From NCBI GenBank assembly GCA_963704995.1, contig CAVPIM010000017.1:1178001-1242000 (forward strand): DNA of 64,000 bases, given 5' to 3'. The stretch is from RYN-230 sp963704995 (GTDB lineage Bacteria > Actinomycetota > Actinomycetes > Streptosporangiales > Streptosporangiaceae). Under the pieces are notes generated by a model that worked only from the letters and a program-made list of their open reading frames with translations, did not search any database and had not been told where the DNA came from. Below are positions 34,847 through 43,548 of this stretch, in pieces; within the stretch, counting starts at the first letter, position 1; the number at the start of each line of letters is the position of its first letter. A program made the position numbers and the translations under genes.

Positions 34847-35517
34847 TGGCCGCCCCCAGGCAGGCCGCAGGGGCGGGCGCCAAGAAGAACAAGGGCACCC
34901 GCGGCGGGCGGCCGGAACCCCAGCCCGCCGCCGCGCAGGCCCGGCGTCCCGGGGGCCAGGCGCAGCAGCGCCCGACCCAGGCCCAGCGGGCCCGGGAGCG
35001 GGAGCGCAAGGCGGCCGCCGTGGCCGCTGCTGCCCCGGCCGAGGCCGGGATCAAGATCCCGCCGCTGTGGTTCCAGCTGGCCGCCTGGGCGCTGGCCATC
35101 GCCGGCCTGGGCGTCTCGACCTACCTGACCATCACCCACTACGACTCCTCGGTGCCGCTGGCCTGCTCGGATACTGGCACCATCAACTGCGCGCTGGTCA
35201 CCCACAGCGCGGAGTCCATGGTGTTCGGCATCTTCCCGGTGGCCGTGCTCGGGCTGGCCTTCTACGTGTTCATGGTCGCGGCCGTCTCGCCCTGGGCCTG
35301 GCGGCTGAAGTTCCCGGCGCTGGCCTGGGTCCGGGTGGCGTCGGCGGTCGTCGGCATCGGGTTCGTGCTGTACCTGGTCTACACCGAGCTGTTCACGCTG
35401 AACGCGATCTGCCTGTGGTGCACGAGCGTGCACGTGCTGACGTTCCTGCTGTTCGCCCTCATCGTGGGCGGCGCCGCCGCGGGGTACGGCTTCCGGGAAC
35501 GGGACTACAGCTACTAG
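34846..35517 (+). CDS. Vitamin K epoxide reductase (VKOR) family protein
   Basis: 223 residues. After a basic Ala/Gln-rich tail (1-65) there are about five hydrophobic helices. Conserved redox features are the loop cysteines C107 and C115 (in ACSDTGTINCALVTHS) and the CxxC pair C189/C192 in AICLWCTSVH. VKOR passes electrons from a Dsb-like partner to quinone. The partner here is the DUF929 protein encoded directly upstream, with a TGATG overlap. This replaces DsbB, as is common in actinobacteria. Confidence 0.9.
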   Translation: MAAPRQAAGAGAKKNKGTRGGRPEPQPAAAQARRPGGQAQQRPTQAQRARERERKAAAVAAAAPAEAGIKIPPLWFQLAAWALAIAGLGVSTYLTITHYDSSVPLACSDTGTINCALVTHSAESMVFGIFPVAVLGLAFYVFMVAAVSPWAWRLKFPALAWVRVASAVVGIGFVLYLVYTELFTLNAICLWCTSVHVLTFLLFALIVGGAAAGYGFRERDYSY

Positions 35518-35597
35518 CGGCGGCTCAGCCCGGGGACGACCCCGGGCTCGTCCTGGCGCTGAGGACACCCGCCCGGCCACGCCCTATTGTCGGGGGC

Positions 35598-36764
35598 ATG
35601 CGGATTCCACCGGGCATCGCGCGCTGGCAGGAGTACGCCGCGCCCGGCCGGGTGGACCTGGTCATCGCGGCCGGCCTGCTGCTCTGGGGACTGCCCGATG
35701 TGCCCTGGTGGTGGGAGCATCCCGCGCACCGCGACACCGTGCCCGCCATCCTGGGCGCGCTGGCCCTGACCCTGGCCATGTCGGTGCCGTTCTGCTGGCG
35801 CCGCCGCTTCCCGTTCCCGGTCCTCGCCTGCGCCGCCGCCGTGCTGGCGGTCCGCGCCGTGCTGCACCATGACCTCGTGTCCGCCTTCGCGGCGGTGCTG
35901 ATCGGCGCGTACGGCGTGGGCAGCTACAGCCAGGCCTCCCGGCGCTACGCCCGCGGCCTCGGCTGGGCCGCGCTGGGCGGGGCCGTGGTGGTCGTGCTCA
36001 CCAGCCACGGGGAGCGCCTGGCCGGCGCGCCGCTGGCGCTGCTCGGTGCCGCCTTCGTGCTGGGCGACGCGGCCAGCGCCCGGCGGGCCGAGTCCGCGGC
36101 CGCGGTCGAGGCGGCGCACCAGGCGGAGCGGACCCGGATCGCCCGTGAACTGCATGACGTGGTCGCGCATCAGCTGTCTGCCATCGCCGTCCAGGCCGGG
36201 GCGGCCAGGATGGCCGCGGCATCCTCGCCAGACCCGGTGATCGGCACGGTCGAACGGCTGGCCCGGGACGCGCTCGGCGAGCTGAACCACCTGCTCGGCG
36301 CGCTGCGCCGGGAACCGGACAGCAGCCCGGCCCGGCCCCCGGCCCCCACCCTGGCCGGGCTGGACGACCTGGTGGCCGCCAGCCGGGCGGCCGGGACGAT
36401 GGTGGACCTGACCGTGGAAGGCCAGGCCCGGCCGCTGCCGGCGGGCGTCGAGATGTCGGCGTACCGCATCATCCAGGAAGCGCTGGCCAACGTGGCCAGG
36501 CACGCCCCGCAGTCCGCCACCCGGGTGATCCTGTGCTACGACCCCGGGAAGCTGCGGGTGGAGGTCGTCAACGCGGGTCCCCCGGACGGCCACCGGCCGG
36601 CCGCGGCGCCGCGCGGGCTGCCGGGCGGCCGCGGCGTGCGCGGGATGCGGGAGAGAGCAGAGCTCTACGGCGGCCAGCTCGACGCCGGGGCCCGGCCCGG
36701 CGGCGGGTTCGCGGTCACCGCTACCATCCCCTGCGCCAGCCTCACCGCCCCTGTGCCGGGATGA
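35598..36764 (+). CDS. NarX/DesK-type sensor histidine kinase
   Basis: 388 residues from ATG 35598, preceded by GGGGGC; the frame extends upstream into the VKOR gene but only this part is coding. Four to five membrane helices (about 20-150) are followed by the HisKA_3 dimerisation domain RTRIARELHDVVAHQLSAIAVQAG (His in ELHDV phosphorylated) and an ATPase domain with SAYRIIQEALANVARHAP and RGVRGMRERAELYGGQL. It forms a two-component pair with the following response regulator. The signal is unknown. The stop lies in an unusual repeated ATGA junction. Confidence 0.88.
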   Translation: MRIPPGIARWQEYAAPGRVDLVIAAGLLLWGLPDVPWWWEHPAHRDTVPAILGALALTLAMSVPFCWRRRFPFPVLACAAAVLAVRAVLHHDLVSAFAAVLIGAYGVGSYSQASRRYARGLGWAALGGAVVVVLTSHGERLAGAPLALLGAAFVLGDAASARRAESAAAVEAAHQAERTRIARELHDVVAHQLSAIAVQAGAARMAAASSPDPVIGTVERLARDALGELNHLLGALRREPDSSPARPPAPTLAGLDDLVAASRAAGTMVDLTVEGQARPLPAGVEMSAYRIIQEALANVARHAPQSATRVILCYDPGKLRVEVVNAGPPDGHRPAAAPRGLPGGRGVRGMRERAELYGGQLDAGARPGGGFAVTATIPCASLTAPVPG

Positions 36765-36810
36765 GCGGTGCCGGGATGAGCGGTGCCGGGATGAGCGGGC
36801 CGGGATGAGC
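36754..36810. repeat. Tandemly duplicated stop-start (ATGA) junction between kinase and regulator genes
   Basis: A 15-nt unit GTGCCGGGATGAGCG is present as four copies, the last shortened by one base. ATGA sequences fall at 36761, 36776, 36791 and 36805. The first holds the kinase stop and the last the regulator start. Confidence 0.92.
36761..36808 (+). CDS. Possible 15-codon coupling ORF between kinase and regulator
   Basis: ATG 36761 overlaps the kinase stop as ATGA, and the frame reads MSGAGMSGAGMSGPG before stopping at TGA 36806-36808, which overlaps the regulator start as ATGA. The peptide comes wholly from the repeat unit. It may serve only to pass ribosomes from kinase to regulator. 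Whether it is translated is unproven. Confidence 0.35.
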   Translation: MSGAGMSGAGMSGPG

Positions 36811-37494
36811 GGGGCGGGTGACATCACGGTGGTCGTCGCGGATGACCAGGCGCTGGTCCGGGCGGGGCTGGCCACGCTGCTGGATAGCCAGCCCGGGCTG
36901 GCCGTGGTCGGGCAGGCCGGCGACGGCCAGGAGGCGGTGCGGCTGGCCCGCGAGGCGCGTCCCGACGTCGTGCTCATGGATGTCCGCATGCCGGTGCTGG
37001 ACGGGCTGGCCGCCACCCGCCGCATCGCCGCCGAGCAGGCGGCCAGCCAGGCCGCCCGTCCGGTCCGTGTGGTCATCCTGACCACCTACGACCTGGACGA
37101 GTACGTGTACGAGGCCCTGCGCGCCGGGGCCTGCGGCTTCCTGCTCAAGCACGCGCCGCCCGAGGAGCTGCTGCTCGGGGTGCGCGCCGCGGCCGACGGC
37201 GGGGCCCTGCTCTCCCCCGCCGTGACCAAACGGCTGCTGGCCGAGTTCACCGCGCGCCGCCCGGCGGTTCCCGCACCTGCCGCGCTCGCCGGGCTGACCA
37301 GCCGGGAGCGGGAGGTCCTCGACCTGGTCGTCCGCGGCCGGTCCAACGCCGAGATCGCCACGCAGCTCGTGGTGACGCAGAGCACGGTCAAGACGCACGT
37401 CGGCCACATCCTGGACAAGCTGGGCCTGCGCGACCGGGTCCATGCCGTGGTCTTCGGTTATGAGCACGGGCTGGTCGAGCCGGGCAGCCGCTAA
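36805..37494 (+). CDS. NarL/FixJ-type response regulator
   Basis: 229 residues. The receiver domain has ITVVVADDQALVRAG, the phospho-acceptor Asp59 in VVLMDVRMP, and the conserved Lys in FLLKHAPPEE. The C-terminal LTSREREVLDLVVRGRSNAEIATQLVVTQSTVKTHVGHIL is a LuxR-type DNA-binding domain. ATG 36805 is the last of four repeated ATGA start sites and the only one in its frame. The partner is the kinase directly upstream. Targets are not evident. Confidence 0.92.
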   Translation: MSGAGDITVVVADDQALVRAGLATLLDSQPGLAVVGQAGDGQEAVRLAREARPDVVLMDVRMPVLDGLAATRRIAAEQAASQAARPVRVVILTTYDLDEYVYEALRAGACGFLLKHAPPEELLLGVRAAADGGALLSPAVTKRLLAEFTARRPAVPAPAALAGLTSREREVLDLVVRGRSNAEIATQLVVTQSTVKTHVGHILDKLGLRDRVHAVVFGYEHGLVEPGSR

Positions 37495-37639
37495 CACCGC
37501 AGCGCGGCCCGCAGCGACGCGATCCGCGCCACCGCGCGGCCGGCGCCTCTGAGGGTGAATGGGCCGTAACTCCCTGAACACGCTGAGTATCACATCATCG
37601 CGCGGCCGCCTTCACGGGAATCGCCGGTCCCGCCTCATT

Positions 37640-37676
37640 GTTAGCTGGGCTAACTGAAATTCCTTAGACTGCCTAA
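37640..37676. promoter_or_regulatory. Twin TTAG-N5-CTAA operators upstream of marR
   Basis: Two copies of TTAG-N5-CTAA lie at 37641-37653 and 37664-37676, centre to centre 23 bp. The first extends to a perfect GTTAGC-TGG-GCTAAC dyad. They sit directly before the GTG start of the MarR gene, where binding would block its own transcription. Confidence 0.6.
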
Positions 37677-37678
37677 CT

Positions 37679-38242
37679 GTGAGCGAGGCGCACAACATGC
37701 CGGATGGGGCCGACATGTCCCCGGCCATCATGGTCATACTCCGGCTGTTCCGCGGCCTGGAGTGCGTGGACGCGGGGCTGACCCCCTCCCAGTACCGGAT
37801 CATGAAGCTGGCCGGCGCCGGGGGCGAGCGCTCCACCCGGCTCGCGCAGCGGCTGGCGGTGGCCAAGCCGACCCTGACCGCGACCGCGGACGGCCTGGTG
37901 GCCGCCGGGTACGCCAGCCGGGCCGCCGAGCCCGGCGACCGGAGGGTCGTACGGCTCTCGCTGACCTCGGCCGGCCATGCGGCGCTGGACCGGGCCGACG
38001 CGGCGTACGCGGCCTGGCTCGGCCAGCTGCTGGACGCCACCGGCGACCCGGGGGCGGTCCTGGACGCGCTCGGGCTGCTCGGCCTGGCGATGACCGAGGC
38101 GAGGCGGGCGAGGGAGGATCCCGGCGCTTGCGACGAGGGAGACGGGCAGAGCGCTGACGGGGACGGAAAGGAACGGGCCCACGAACACCGAACAGCACAC
38201 CACTACCACGAACACGCTGCCCGGCAGGAAGGCGGCGGCTAA
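37679..38242 (+). CDS. MarR-family transcriptional regulator
   Basis: 187 residues from GTG 37679. The winged-helix core is LTPSQYRIMKLAGAGGERSTRLAQRLAVAKPTLTATADGLVAAGYASRAAEPGDRR: the recognition helix is followed by the wing with the usual D-R-R. Usual MarR length is about 145-160; the last 35 residues (from CDEGDGQS) are His/Glu-rich and overlap what may be the real start of the exporter gene. It likely represses itself and the ABC exporter, as MarR genes next to exporters usually do, through the two upstream dyads. Confidence 0.85.
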   Translation: MSEAHNMPDGADMSPAIMVILRLFRGLECVDAGLTPSQYRIMKLAGAGGERSTRLAQRLAVAKPTLTATADGLVAAGYASRAAEPGDRRVVRLSLTSAGHAALDRADAAYAAWLGQLLDATGDPGAVLDALGLLGLAMTEARRAREDPGACDEGDGQSADGDGKERAHEHRTAHHYHEHAARQEGGG

Positions 38243-38342
38243 GGCACGCCGAGCCGGCCGGGACAGCAGCGGTACCGGCGCGGGCCTGGGCGCGGGCTGG
38301 CTGCGGCGGCTCGCGGGGTACTGCTGGCGCTTCCCGCGCAAC

Positions 38343-41300
38343 GTGACGCTCGCGCTGGGCGGCACGCTGGTCGTGACCATGGTCGCGGCGGTCATCCCGC
38401 TGATCCAGCGGCAGATCGTGGACGACCTGGTCGGCCCCGGGCACCCGGCGGTCTGGCCGCTCGCGGTCCTGCTGCTGGGCGCCGCGCTGGCCAACTTCGG
38501 GGGCCTTTACCTGCGCCGCTACCGCGGCGGCCAGGTCTCCCTCGATGTCCAGCATGACCTGCGGACCGAGATGATGGGCGCGCTGTCCCGGCTGGATGGC
38601 AAGCGCCAGGATCAGCTGCACACCGGCCAGATCGTCAGCCGGTCCATATCTGACCTGTCCATGGTCCAGGCCCTGCTCAGCATGATCCCGATGCTGCTCG
38701 GCAACGCGGTGCTGTTCCTCGTCTCCCTGGGGATCATGCTGGTCCTCTCCCCGCTGCTGACCCTGATCGCCCTGGCCGTCGGCCCGGCCCTGTGGCTCAT
38801 CTCGGTGGCCTCGCGCCGCACCCTGTTCCCGGCGAGCTGGGACGCGCAGCAGCAGGCGGCCGCCGTGGCCGGGGTGGTGGACGGCGCCGTGACCGGGGTG
38901 CGGGTGGTCAAGGGCTTCGGCCAGGAAGACCAGGAGACCGGCCGGCTGGAATGGGCGAGCCGCCTGCTCTACGCCTCCCGGGTCCGCGCTGTGCGGCTGA
39001 TGGCCCGGTACAACCCGGCCCTGCAGGCCGTGCCCGCGCTGGGCCAGGTCGGGGTGCTCGCGCTGGGCGGCTGGCTGGCCATCCGGGGCTCGATCACCCT
39101 GGGCACGTTCGTGGCGTTCTCCTCCTACCTGATCCAGCTGGTCGGCCCGGTCCGCGCGCTGGCCGCGCTGGTGACCACCGGCCAGGAAGCACGGGCCAGC
39201 GTGATCCGGGTGCTCGAGGTCATCGACACCGAGCCTGGTATCACCGACCGGCCCGGCGCGCTGCCGCTGGGATCCGGCCCGGCCGGCCTTGACCTGGACG
39301 ACGTGAGCTTCGGCTACGTGCCGGGCCAGCCCGTGCTGCGCGGGCTGTCGCTGCAGGTCGCGGTGGGCGAGACCGTCGCGCTGGTCGGCTCCTCCGGGTC
39401 CGGGAAATCGACCATCGCGCAGCTGCTCCCCCGCTTCTACGACGTGACCGGCGGGGCGCTGCGGGTCGGCGGGCACGACGTCCGTGATCTCACCCTGGAC
39501 TCGCTGCGGGCGGCGATCGGGATGGTCAGCGAGGACTCGTTCCTGTTCTCCGACACGGTCCGGGCCAACATCGCCTACGGGCGTCCCGGCGCCAGCTGGG
39601 AGGAGGTCCTGGCCGCGGCCCAGGCCGCCGGGGCGGACGAGTTCATCGCCGGGCTGCCGAATGGCTACGACACGGTGGTCGGGGAGCAGGGGCTCACCCT
39701 GTCCGGCGGCCAGCGCCAGCGGGTGGCCCTGGCCCGGGCGCTGCTGACCGATCCCCGCATCCTGGTCCTCGACGATGCGACCTCGGCGGTCAACCCGCGG
39801 ATCGAAGCTGAGATTCACGGGCGGCTCAAGCAGATCATGGCCGGCCGGACCACTCTGCTCATCGCGCACCGGCGCTCCACCCTCCAGCTCGCCGACCGGA
39901 TCGCCGTCCTCGACCGGGGCCGCCTGGCCGACGCCGGCACCCACGCCGAGCTGGAGGCCCGGTGCCCGCTGTACCGCGACCTGATCACCGGGCCCGACGA
40001 CGACGCCGAGGGCACCGACGCGGCGGCGCTGCGCGGCTACCAGCAGGCCAGCACTACCCCGGAGGAGGCCGCCCGCCAGACCACCACCCCCGCGTTGTGG
40101 CCGGGGGAGGCGTCCACTGAGGCCGCCGCCCCCGGGCCGCCGGCCGCGGCTGCGGACGGGCGGGCCGCGGACGGGCGGGCCGCGGCCGTTCCCGCCCCGC
40201 TGGCGGCCCTGGGCGCGCAGCCCGGCGCGGCCAGCCCGGCGGGCCGGGCCGGGGTCCGCGGCGGGCGGGCCGGCGGCCGCGCCGGTACCGGCGCGGGCGG
40301 CGGGATGACCAGCATGATGGCGGGCATTCCCGCGTCCCCGGAGCTGCTGGCCAGGGTCGGCGCGCTGCCGCCGGCCAGGGACGTGCCCGGCGTGGACGTC
40401 GGCTGGGCCCGGGCCGCCGCGCCCCGGTTCACGCTGCGGCAGGTGCTGCGGCCGTTCGCGGTCGGCCTCATCATCGGGCTGGTGCTCGACGCCCTCGACG
40501 CGCTGGCCAGCCTGGCCATGCCCGCGCTGGTCCGGGGCGGCATCGACCACGGCGTGGAGACGAAGGTCACCGGCGCCGTGCTGCTGATCGCCGGGGTCGC
40601 GCTGGCCGTGGTCCTCGCCGACTGGGTCATCAACGCGGTCCAGACCGTGGTGGTCGGCCGCAACGGCGAGCGGGTCCTGTACTCGCTCCGGGTCAAGATC
40701 TTCGCCCAGCTGCAGCGGCTCGGCCTGGATTTCTACGAGCATGAGATGTCCGGGCGCATCATGACCCGGATGACGACGGATGTGGATGCGCTGTCGTCGT
40801 TCCTGCAGACCGGGCTGATCACCATGGTCAACTCGGTCCTGTCCTTCGCCGGGGTCATGATCGCCCTGCTGGTCATCAACCTCCGGCTGGGCCTGACCGT
40901 GCTCGCCCTGGTCCCGCTGGTGGTGGCGGCCACGCTGGTGTTCCGGTCCAAGTCCTCGCGGGCCTACGGCGAGGCGCGGGAGAAGGTCGCCGTCGTCAAC
41001 GCGGACCTGCAGGAGAACGTGGCCGGCCTGCGGGTCTCCCAGGCGTACCGGCGGGAGCAGGTCAACCTGGCCCGGTTCACCGGCCGCAGCGCCGCCTACC
41101 GGCGGTCCCGGCTCCGGGCCCAGCGCTACATCGCGGTGTACTTCCCCTTCGTGCAGTCGCTGTCCACCGCGGCGACCGCGCTGGTGCTGCTGGTCGCCGC
41201 GGGCCAGATGCGCGCCGGGCTGCTCACCGCCGGCGCGCTGGTCGCTTACCTGCTCTACATCGACATGCTGTTCTCGCCCGTGCAGCAGCTGTCCCAGGTG

Positions 41301-42152
41301 TTCGACGGTTACCAGCAGGCCGCCGTCGGGCTGCGCCGGATCAGCGGGCTGCTGCGCACCCGGACCAGCACGCCAGAGGCCGCGGAGCCGCAGCCGGTGA
41401 CCCGGGGCCGGGCCCGGATCGAGTTCCGCGACGTCCGCTTCAACTACGGGGGCGGTGACGCCGAAGCGCTCTGCGGGGTGAACCTCGTGGTGACGCCGGG
41501 CGAGACCGTGGCCCTGGTGGGGCAGACCGGGGCGGGCAAGTCCACGCTGGTCAAGCTGGTGGCCCGGTTCTACGACGTGACCGGCGGCGCGGTACTGGTG
41601 GATGGGGTGGACGTGCGCGACTACGACCTCGGCCGCTACCGGCGGCGGCTGGGCGTGGTGCCGCAGGAATCGCACCTGTTCGCGGGCACCGTGCGCGACG
41701 CGATCGCCTACGGTAACCAGGAGGCGACCGACGCGCAGGTGGAGGCGGCGGCCCGGGCGGTCGGCGCGCTCGACATGATCGCCGGGCTGCCCGGGGGCTT
41801 CCTCCACGAGGTCGCGGAGCGCGGCCGGAACCTGTCCGCGGGCCAGCGCCAGCTGATCGCGCTCGCCCGGGCCTACCTGGTCGATCCGGACATCCTCCTG
41901 CTGGACGAGGCGACCGCCGCGCTCGACCTGGCCGCGGAGGCCGCCGTCGTGGCGGCCACGGAGCGGCTTACCGCGCGGCGTACCACGCTCGTGGTGGCGC
42001 ACCGGCTGAGCACCGCGGCCCGGGCCGACCGTATCGCGGTGGTGGACCACGGCCACCTCGTGGAGCAGGGCACCCACGACGAACTGCTCGCCGCGGACGG
42101 AACCTACGCCACGCTCTGGGCCGCGTTCACCGGCGCTGCTCTGGTTGCGTAG
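38343..42152 (+). CDS. Fused heterodimer-type ABC exporter (two TM-ATPase halves in one chain)
   Basis: 1269 residues from GTG 38343: TM domain 1, ATPase 1, a Pro/Ala/Gly-rich linker of about 100 residues, TM domain 2, ATPase 2. ATPase 1 has Walker A GSSGSGKST, signature LSGGQRQR and Walker B ILVLDDATSAV (Asp where the catalytic Glu should be); ATPase 2 has GQTGAGKST, LSAGQRQL and ILLLDEATAAL with the Glu. This is one degenerate and one active site, as in heterodimeric exporters. The frame continues upstream without ATG/GTG/TTG and encodes an elbow-helix-like WLRRLAGYCWRFPRN, so the true start may be ACG 38181, which has AAAGGAA 7 bases before it. Probably exports drugs or lipids under MarR control. 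Confidence 0.85.
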   Translation: MTLALGGTLVVTMVAAVIPLIQRQIVDDLVGPGHPAVWPLAVLLLGAALANFGGLYLRRYRGGQVSLDVQHDLRTEMMGALSRLDGKRQDQLHTGQIVSRSISDLSMVQALLSMIPMLLGNAVLFLVSLGIMLVLSPLLTLIALAVGPALWLISVASRRTLFPASWDAQQQAAAVAGVVDGAVTGVRVVKGFGQEDQETGRLEWASRLLYASRVRAVRLMARYNPALQAVPALGQVGVLALGGWLAIRGSITLGTFVAFSSYLIQLVGPVRALAALVTTGQEARASVIRVLEVIDTEPGITDRPGALPLGSGPAGLDLDDVSFGYVPGQPVLRGLSLQVAVGETVALVGSSGSGKSTIAQLLPRFYDVTGGALRVGGHDVRDLTLDSLRAAIGMVSEDSFLFSDTVRANIAYGRPGASWEEVLAAAQAAGADEFIAGLPNGYDTVVGEQGLTLSGGQRQRVALARALLTDPRILVLDDATSAVNPRIEAEIHGRLKQIMAGRTTLLIAHRRSTLQLADRIAVLDRGRLADAGTHAELEARCPLYRDLITGPDDDAEGTDAAALRGYQQASTTPEEAARQTTTPALWPGEASTEAAAPGPPAAAADGRAADGRAAAVPAPLAALGAQPGAASPAGRAGVRGGRAGGRAGTGAGGGMTSMMAGIPASPELLARVGALPPARDVPGVDVGWARAAAPRFTLRQVLRPFAVGLIIGLVLDALDALASLAMPALVRGGIDHGVETKVTGAVLLIAGVALAVVLADWVINAVQTVVVGRNGERVLYSLRVKIFAQLQRLGLDFYEHEMSGRIMTRMTTDVDALSSFLQTGLITMVNSVLSFAGVMIALLVINLRLGLTVLALVPLVVAATLVFRSKSSRAYGEAREKVAVVNADLQENVAGLRVSQAYRREQVNLARFTGRSAAYRRSRLRAQRYIAVYFPFVQSLSTAATALVLLVAAGQMRAGLLTAGALVAYLLYIDMLFSPVQQLSQVFDGYQQAAVGLRRISGLLRTRTSTPEAAEPQPVTRGRARIEFRDVRFNYGGGDAEALCGVNLVVTPGETVALVGQTGAGKSTLVKLVARFYDVTGGAVLVDGVDVRDYDLGRYRRRLGVVPQESHLFAGTVRDAIAYGNQEATDAQVEAAARAVGALDMIAGLPGGFLHEVAERGRNLSAGQRQLIALARAYLVDPDILLLDEATAALDLAAEAAVVAATERLTARRTTLVVAHRLSTAARADRIAVVDHGHLVEQGTHDELLAADGTYATLWAAFTGAALVA

Positions 42153-43548
42153 CCGGGGCAGCGAGCGCGGGCCCCGGCTGGGCGGGGATGGCCGGGGCCG
42201 CCGGGACGGCGGCCCCGGACGCCCGGCGCCGGGCGCTGCGGCACAGCGCGGCCAGGTCCTCGACCAGCCGCCCGGCCTCCTCGCCAGGCCGGTCGCGGAA
42301 CTCGGCCCGGACCCGCCGGCCGGCCGCGTCCACGTGCACGGTGGCCAGGGACAGGACCCGCTGGACCGGCCCGGTGACCATCCGGACGCTCTGCACTTTC
42401 TCCAGCGGCACCCAGGTGGTGACCTTGCGGAGCCGGCCGGTGACCCCCATCGCGGTGGCGGCGTCGTGCCCGGCGGCCAGGTAGTGATAACTCAGCGGCG
42501 CCTTCCGGCGGGCCCGCCGCGGCGGGCGGGTCAGCGGGGGCGGATCGGCCCCCATGACCAGCCGCATCAGCTGCCAGGCCGGCTCGCGATGGCCGACGGG
42601 GAGCAGGGTCTTGCGCATCCGGCCCGACCCGTCGGCATGATCGCGCCCCGGGGAGCCAGCCACGTCGATCTCCAGGCGGCACCAGCCCAGCGGCCGCCAC
42701 AGCACCGGCTCGACCATCCGCACCGCCTGCACCCGGCGCAGCGGGATGGTCTCCGCGACCGTGCCGAGCAGCCCGCGGCGGATCCGGATGCCGTCCGGCG
42801 ACTGCGCCAGGGTGAAGCCGTACTCGGTCGCGAGCCGCCGCCACACCATCGGCACCAGGGTGAGCAGGAAGATCAGGAACGCGCTGCCGGTGGCGGCGAG
42901 CACGGCCGGCGACACCAGGATCACCACGAGCTCGGCCACCAGCAGCGCAATGATCAGGCTGGCCCCCGAGGCGAGCACGGAGCCGATCAGGCGGCCGTTG
43001 GGGACACTGGCCAGGATCCGCTCGCCGGGTTCCGGGGTGGCCGGGTCGAGCCCGTGATGCGCGGCCAGCAGCCGGGCCCTCAGGTCGAGCGCGGCCTGCT
43101 CGGGCAGGTAGGCGAGCCGGCCGTCGGCGTGGCTGGACCCGGCCAGCCGGACGCGGAGTTCGGCCAGGCCGAGCGCGCGGGCCAGAAACGGCCGCACCAC
43201 GTCCACCGCCTGGATCCGGGTCACCGGCAGCTGCCGGGAGTCGCGGCGCAGCAGGCCGGTCTCGATCCGCAGCGTGGCCCCGTCCAGCTTCCAGCGGGTC
43301 ACCAGCCAGTTGACCACGGCCCCGATCACCACGAGCGCGGCCAGCACCCAGTCGAGGAGGTGCGACCCGTCGCGCCCGAACTGGCCGGACGCCGAGATGC
43401 CCACGATGGCCAGCACGCCGACGGCGGCGCGCCCCGAACGGACCAGCGGCGACAGCGGGTGCAGCCGGTGCCACTGGCCGGACACCGCACCCGGCGGGCC
43501 GGTCATGTCCCCGGGCGGGCCGGTCATGTCCCCGGGCGGGCTGGTCAC
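42127..43548 (-). CDS. Bacterial PH-domain membrane protein (YdbT-like, three bPH2 units)
   Basis: 473 residues from GTG 43548, overlapping the stop of the upstream PH gene (GTGA). Pairs of membrane helices alternate with bPH2 domains; markers are WKLDGATLRIETGLLRRDSRQLPVTRIQAVDVV, then GIRIRRGLLGTVAETIPLRRVQAVRMV, and KVTTWVPLEKVQSVRMV, giving three units, as in the B. subtilis YdbT architecture. The pair with a smaller PH protein matches ydbS-ydbT. The function is not settled; in Bacillus it affects antimicrobial resistance. The N-terminus carries a 21-nt repeat with two extra in-frame ATG codons. The 3' end overlaps the ABC exporter by 26 bases, antisense. Confidence 0.8.
   Translation of the reverse strand: MTSPPGDMTGPPGDMTGPPGAVSGQWHRLHPLSPLVRSGRAAVGVLAIVGISASGQFGRDGSHLLDWVLAALVVIGAVVNWLVTRWKLDGATLRIETGLLRRDSRQLPVTRIQAVDVVRPFLARALGLAELRVRLAGSSHADGRLAYLPEQAALDLRARLLAAHHGLDPATPEPGERILASVPNGRLIGSVLASGASLIIALLVAELVVILVSPAVLAATGSAFLIFLLTLVPMVWRRLATEYGFTLAQSPDGIRIRRGLLGTVAETIPLRRVQAVRMVEPVLWRPLGWCRLEIDVAGSPGRDHADGSGRMRKTLLPVGHREPAWQLMRLVMGADPPPLTRPPRRARRKAPLSYHYLAAGHDAATAMGVTGRLRKVTTWVPLEKVQSVRMVTGPVQRVLSLATVHVDAAGRRVRAEFRDRPGEEAGRLVEDLAALCRSARRRASGAAVPAAPAIPAQPGPALAAPATQPEQRR
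43503..43548. repeat. 21-nt repeat at the start of the PH-domain gene
   Basis: The unit GTCATGTCCCCGGGCGGGCC occurs twice in full (from 43502 and 43523) with a partial third copy at the GTG start. It encodes MTGPPGD heptapeptides and places in-frame ATG codons at 43527-43525 and 43506-43504. Confidence 0.85.

Noticed and set aside
37800..42077. 1425-codon minus-strand open frame
   Set aside because: Antisense shadow of the ABC exporter, which has complete motifs on the plus strand. Long shadows are normal at this GC content.
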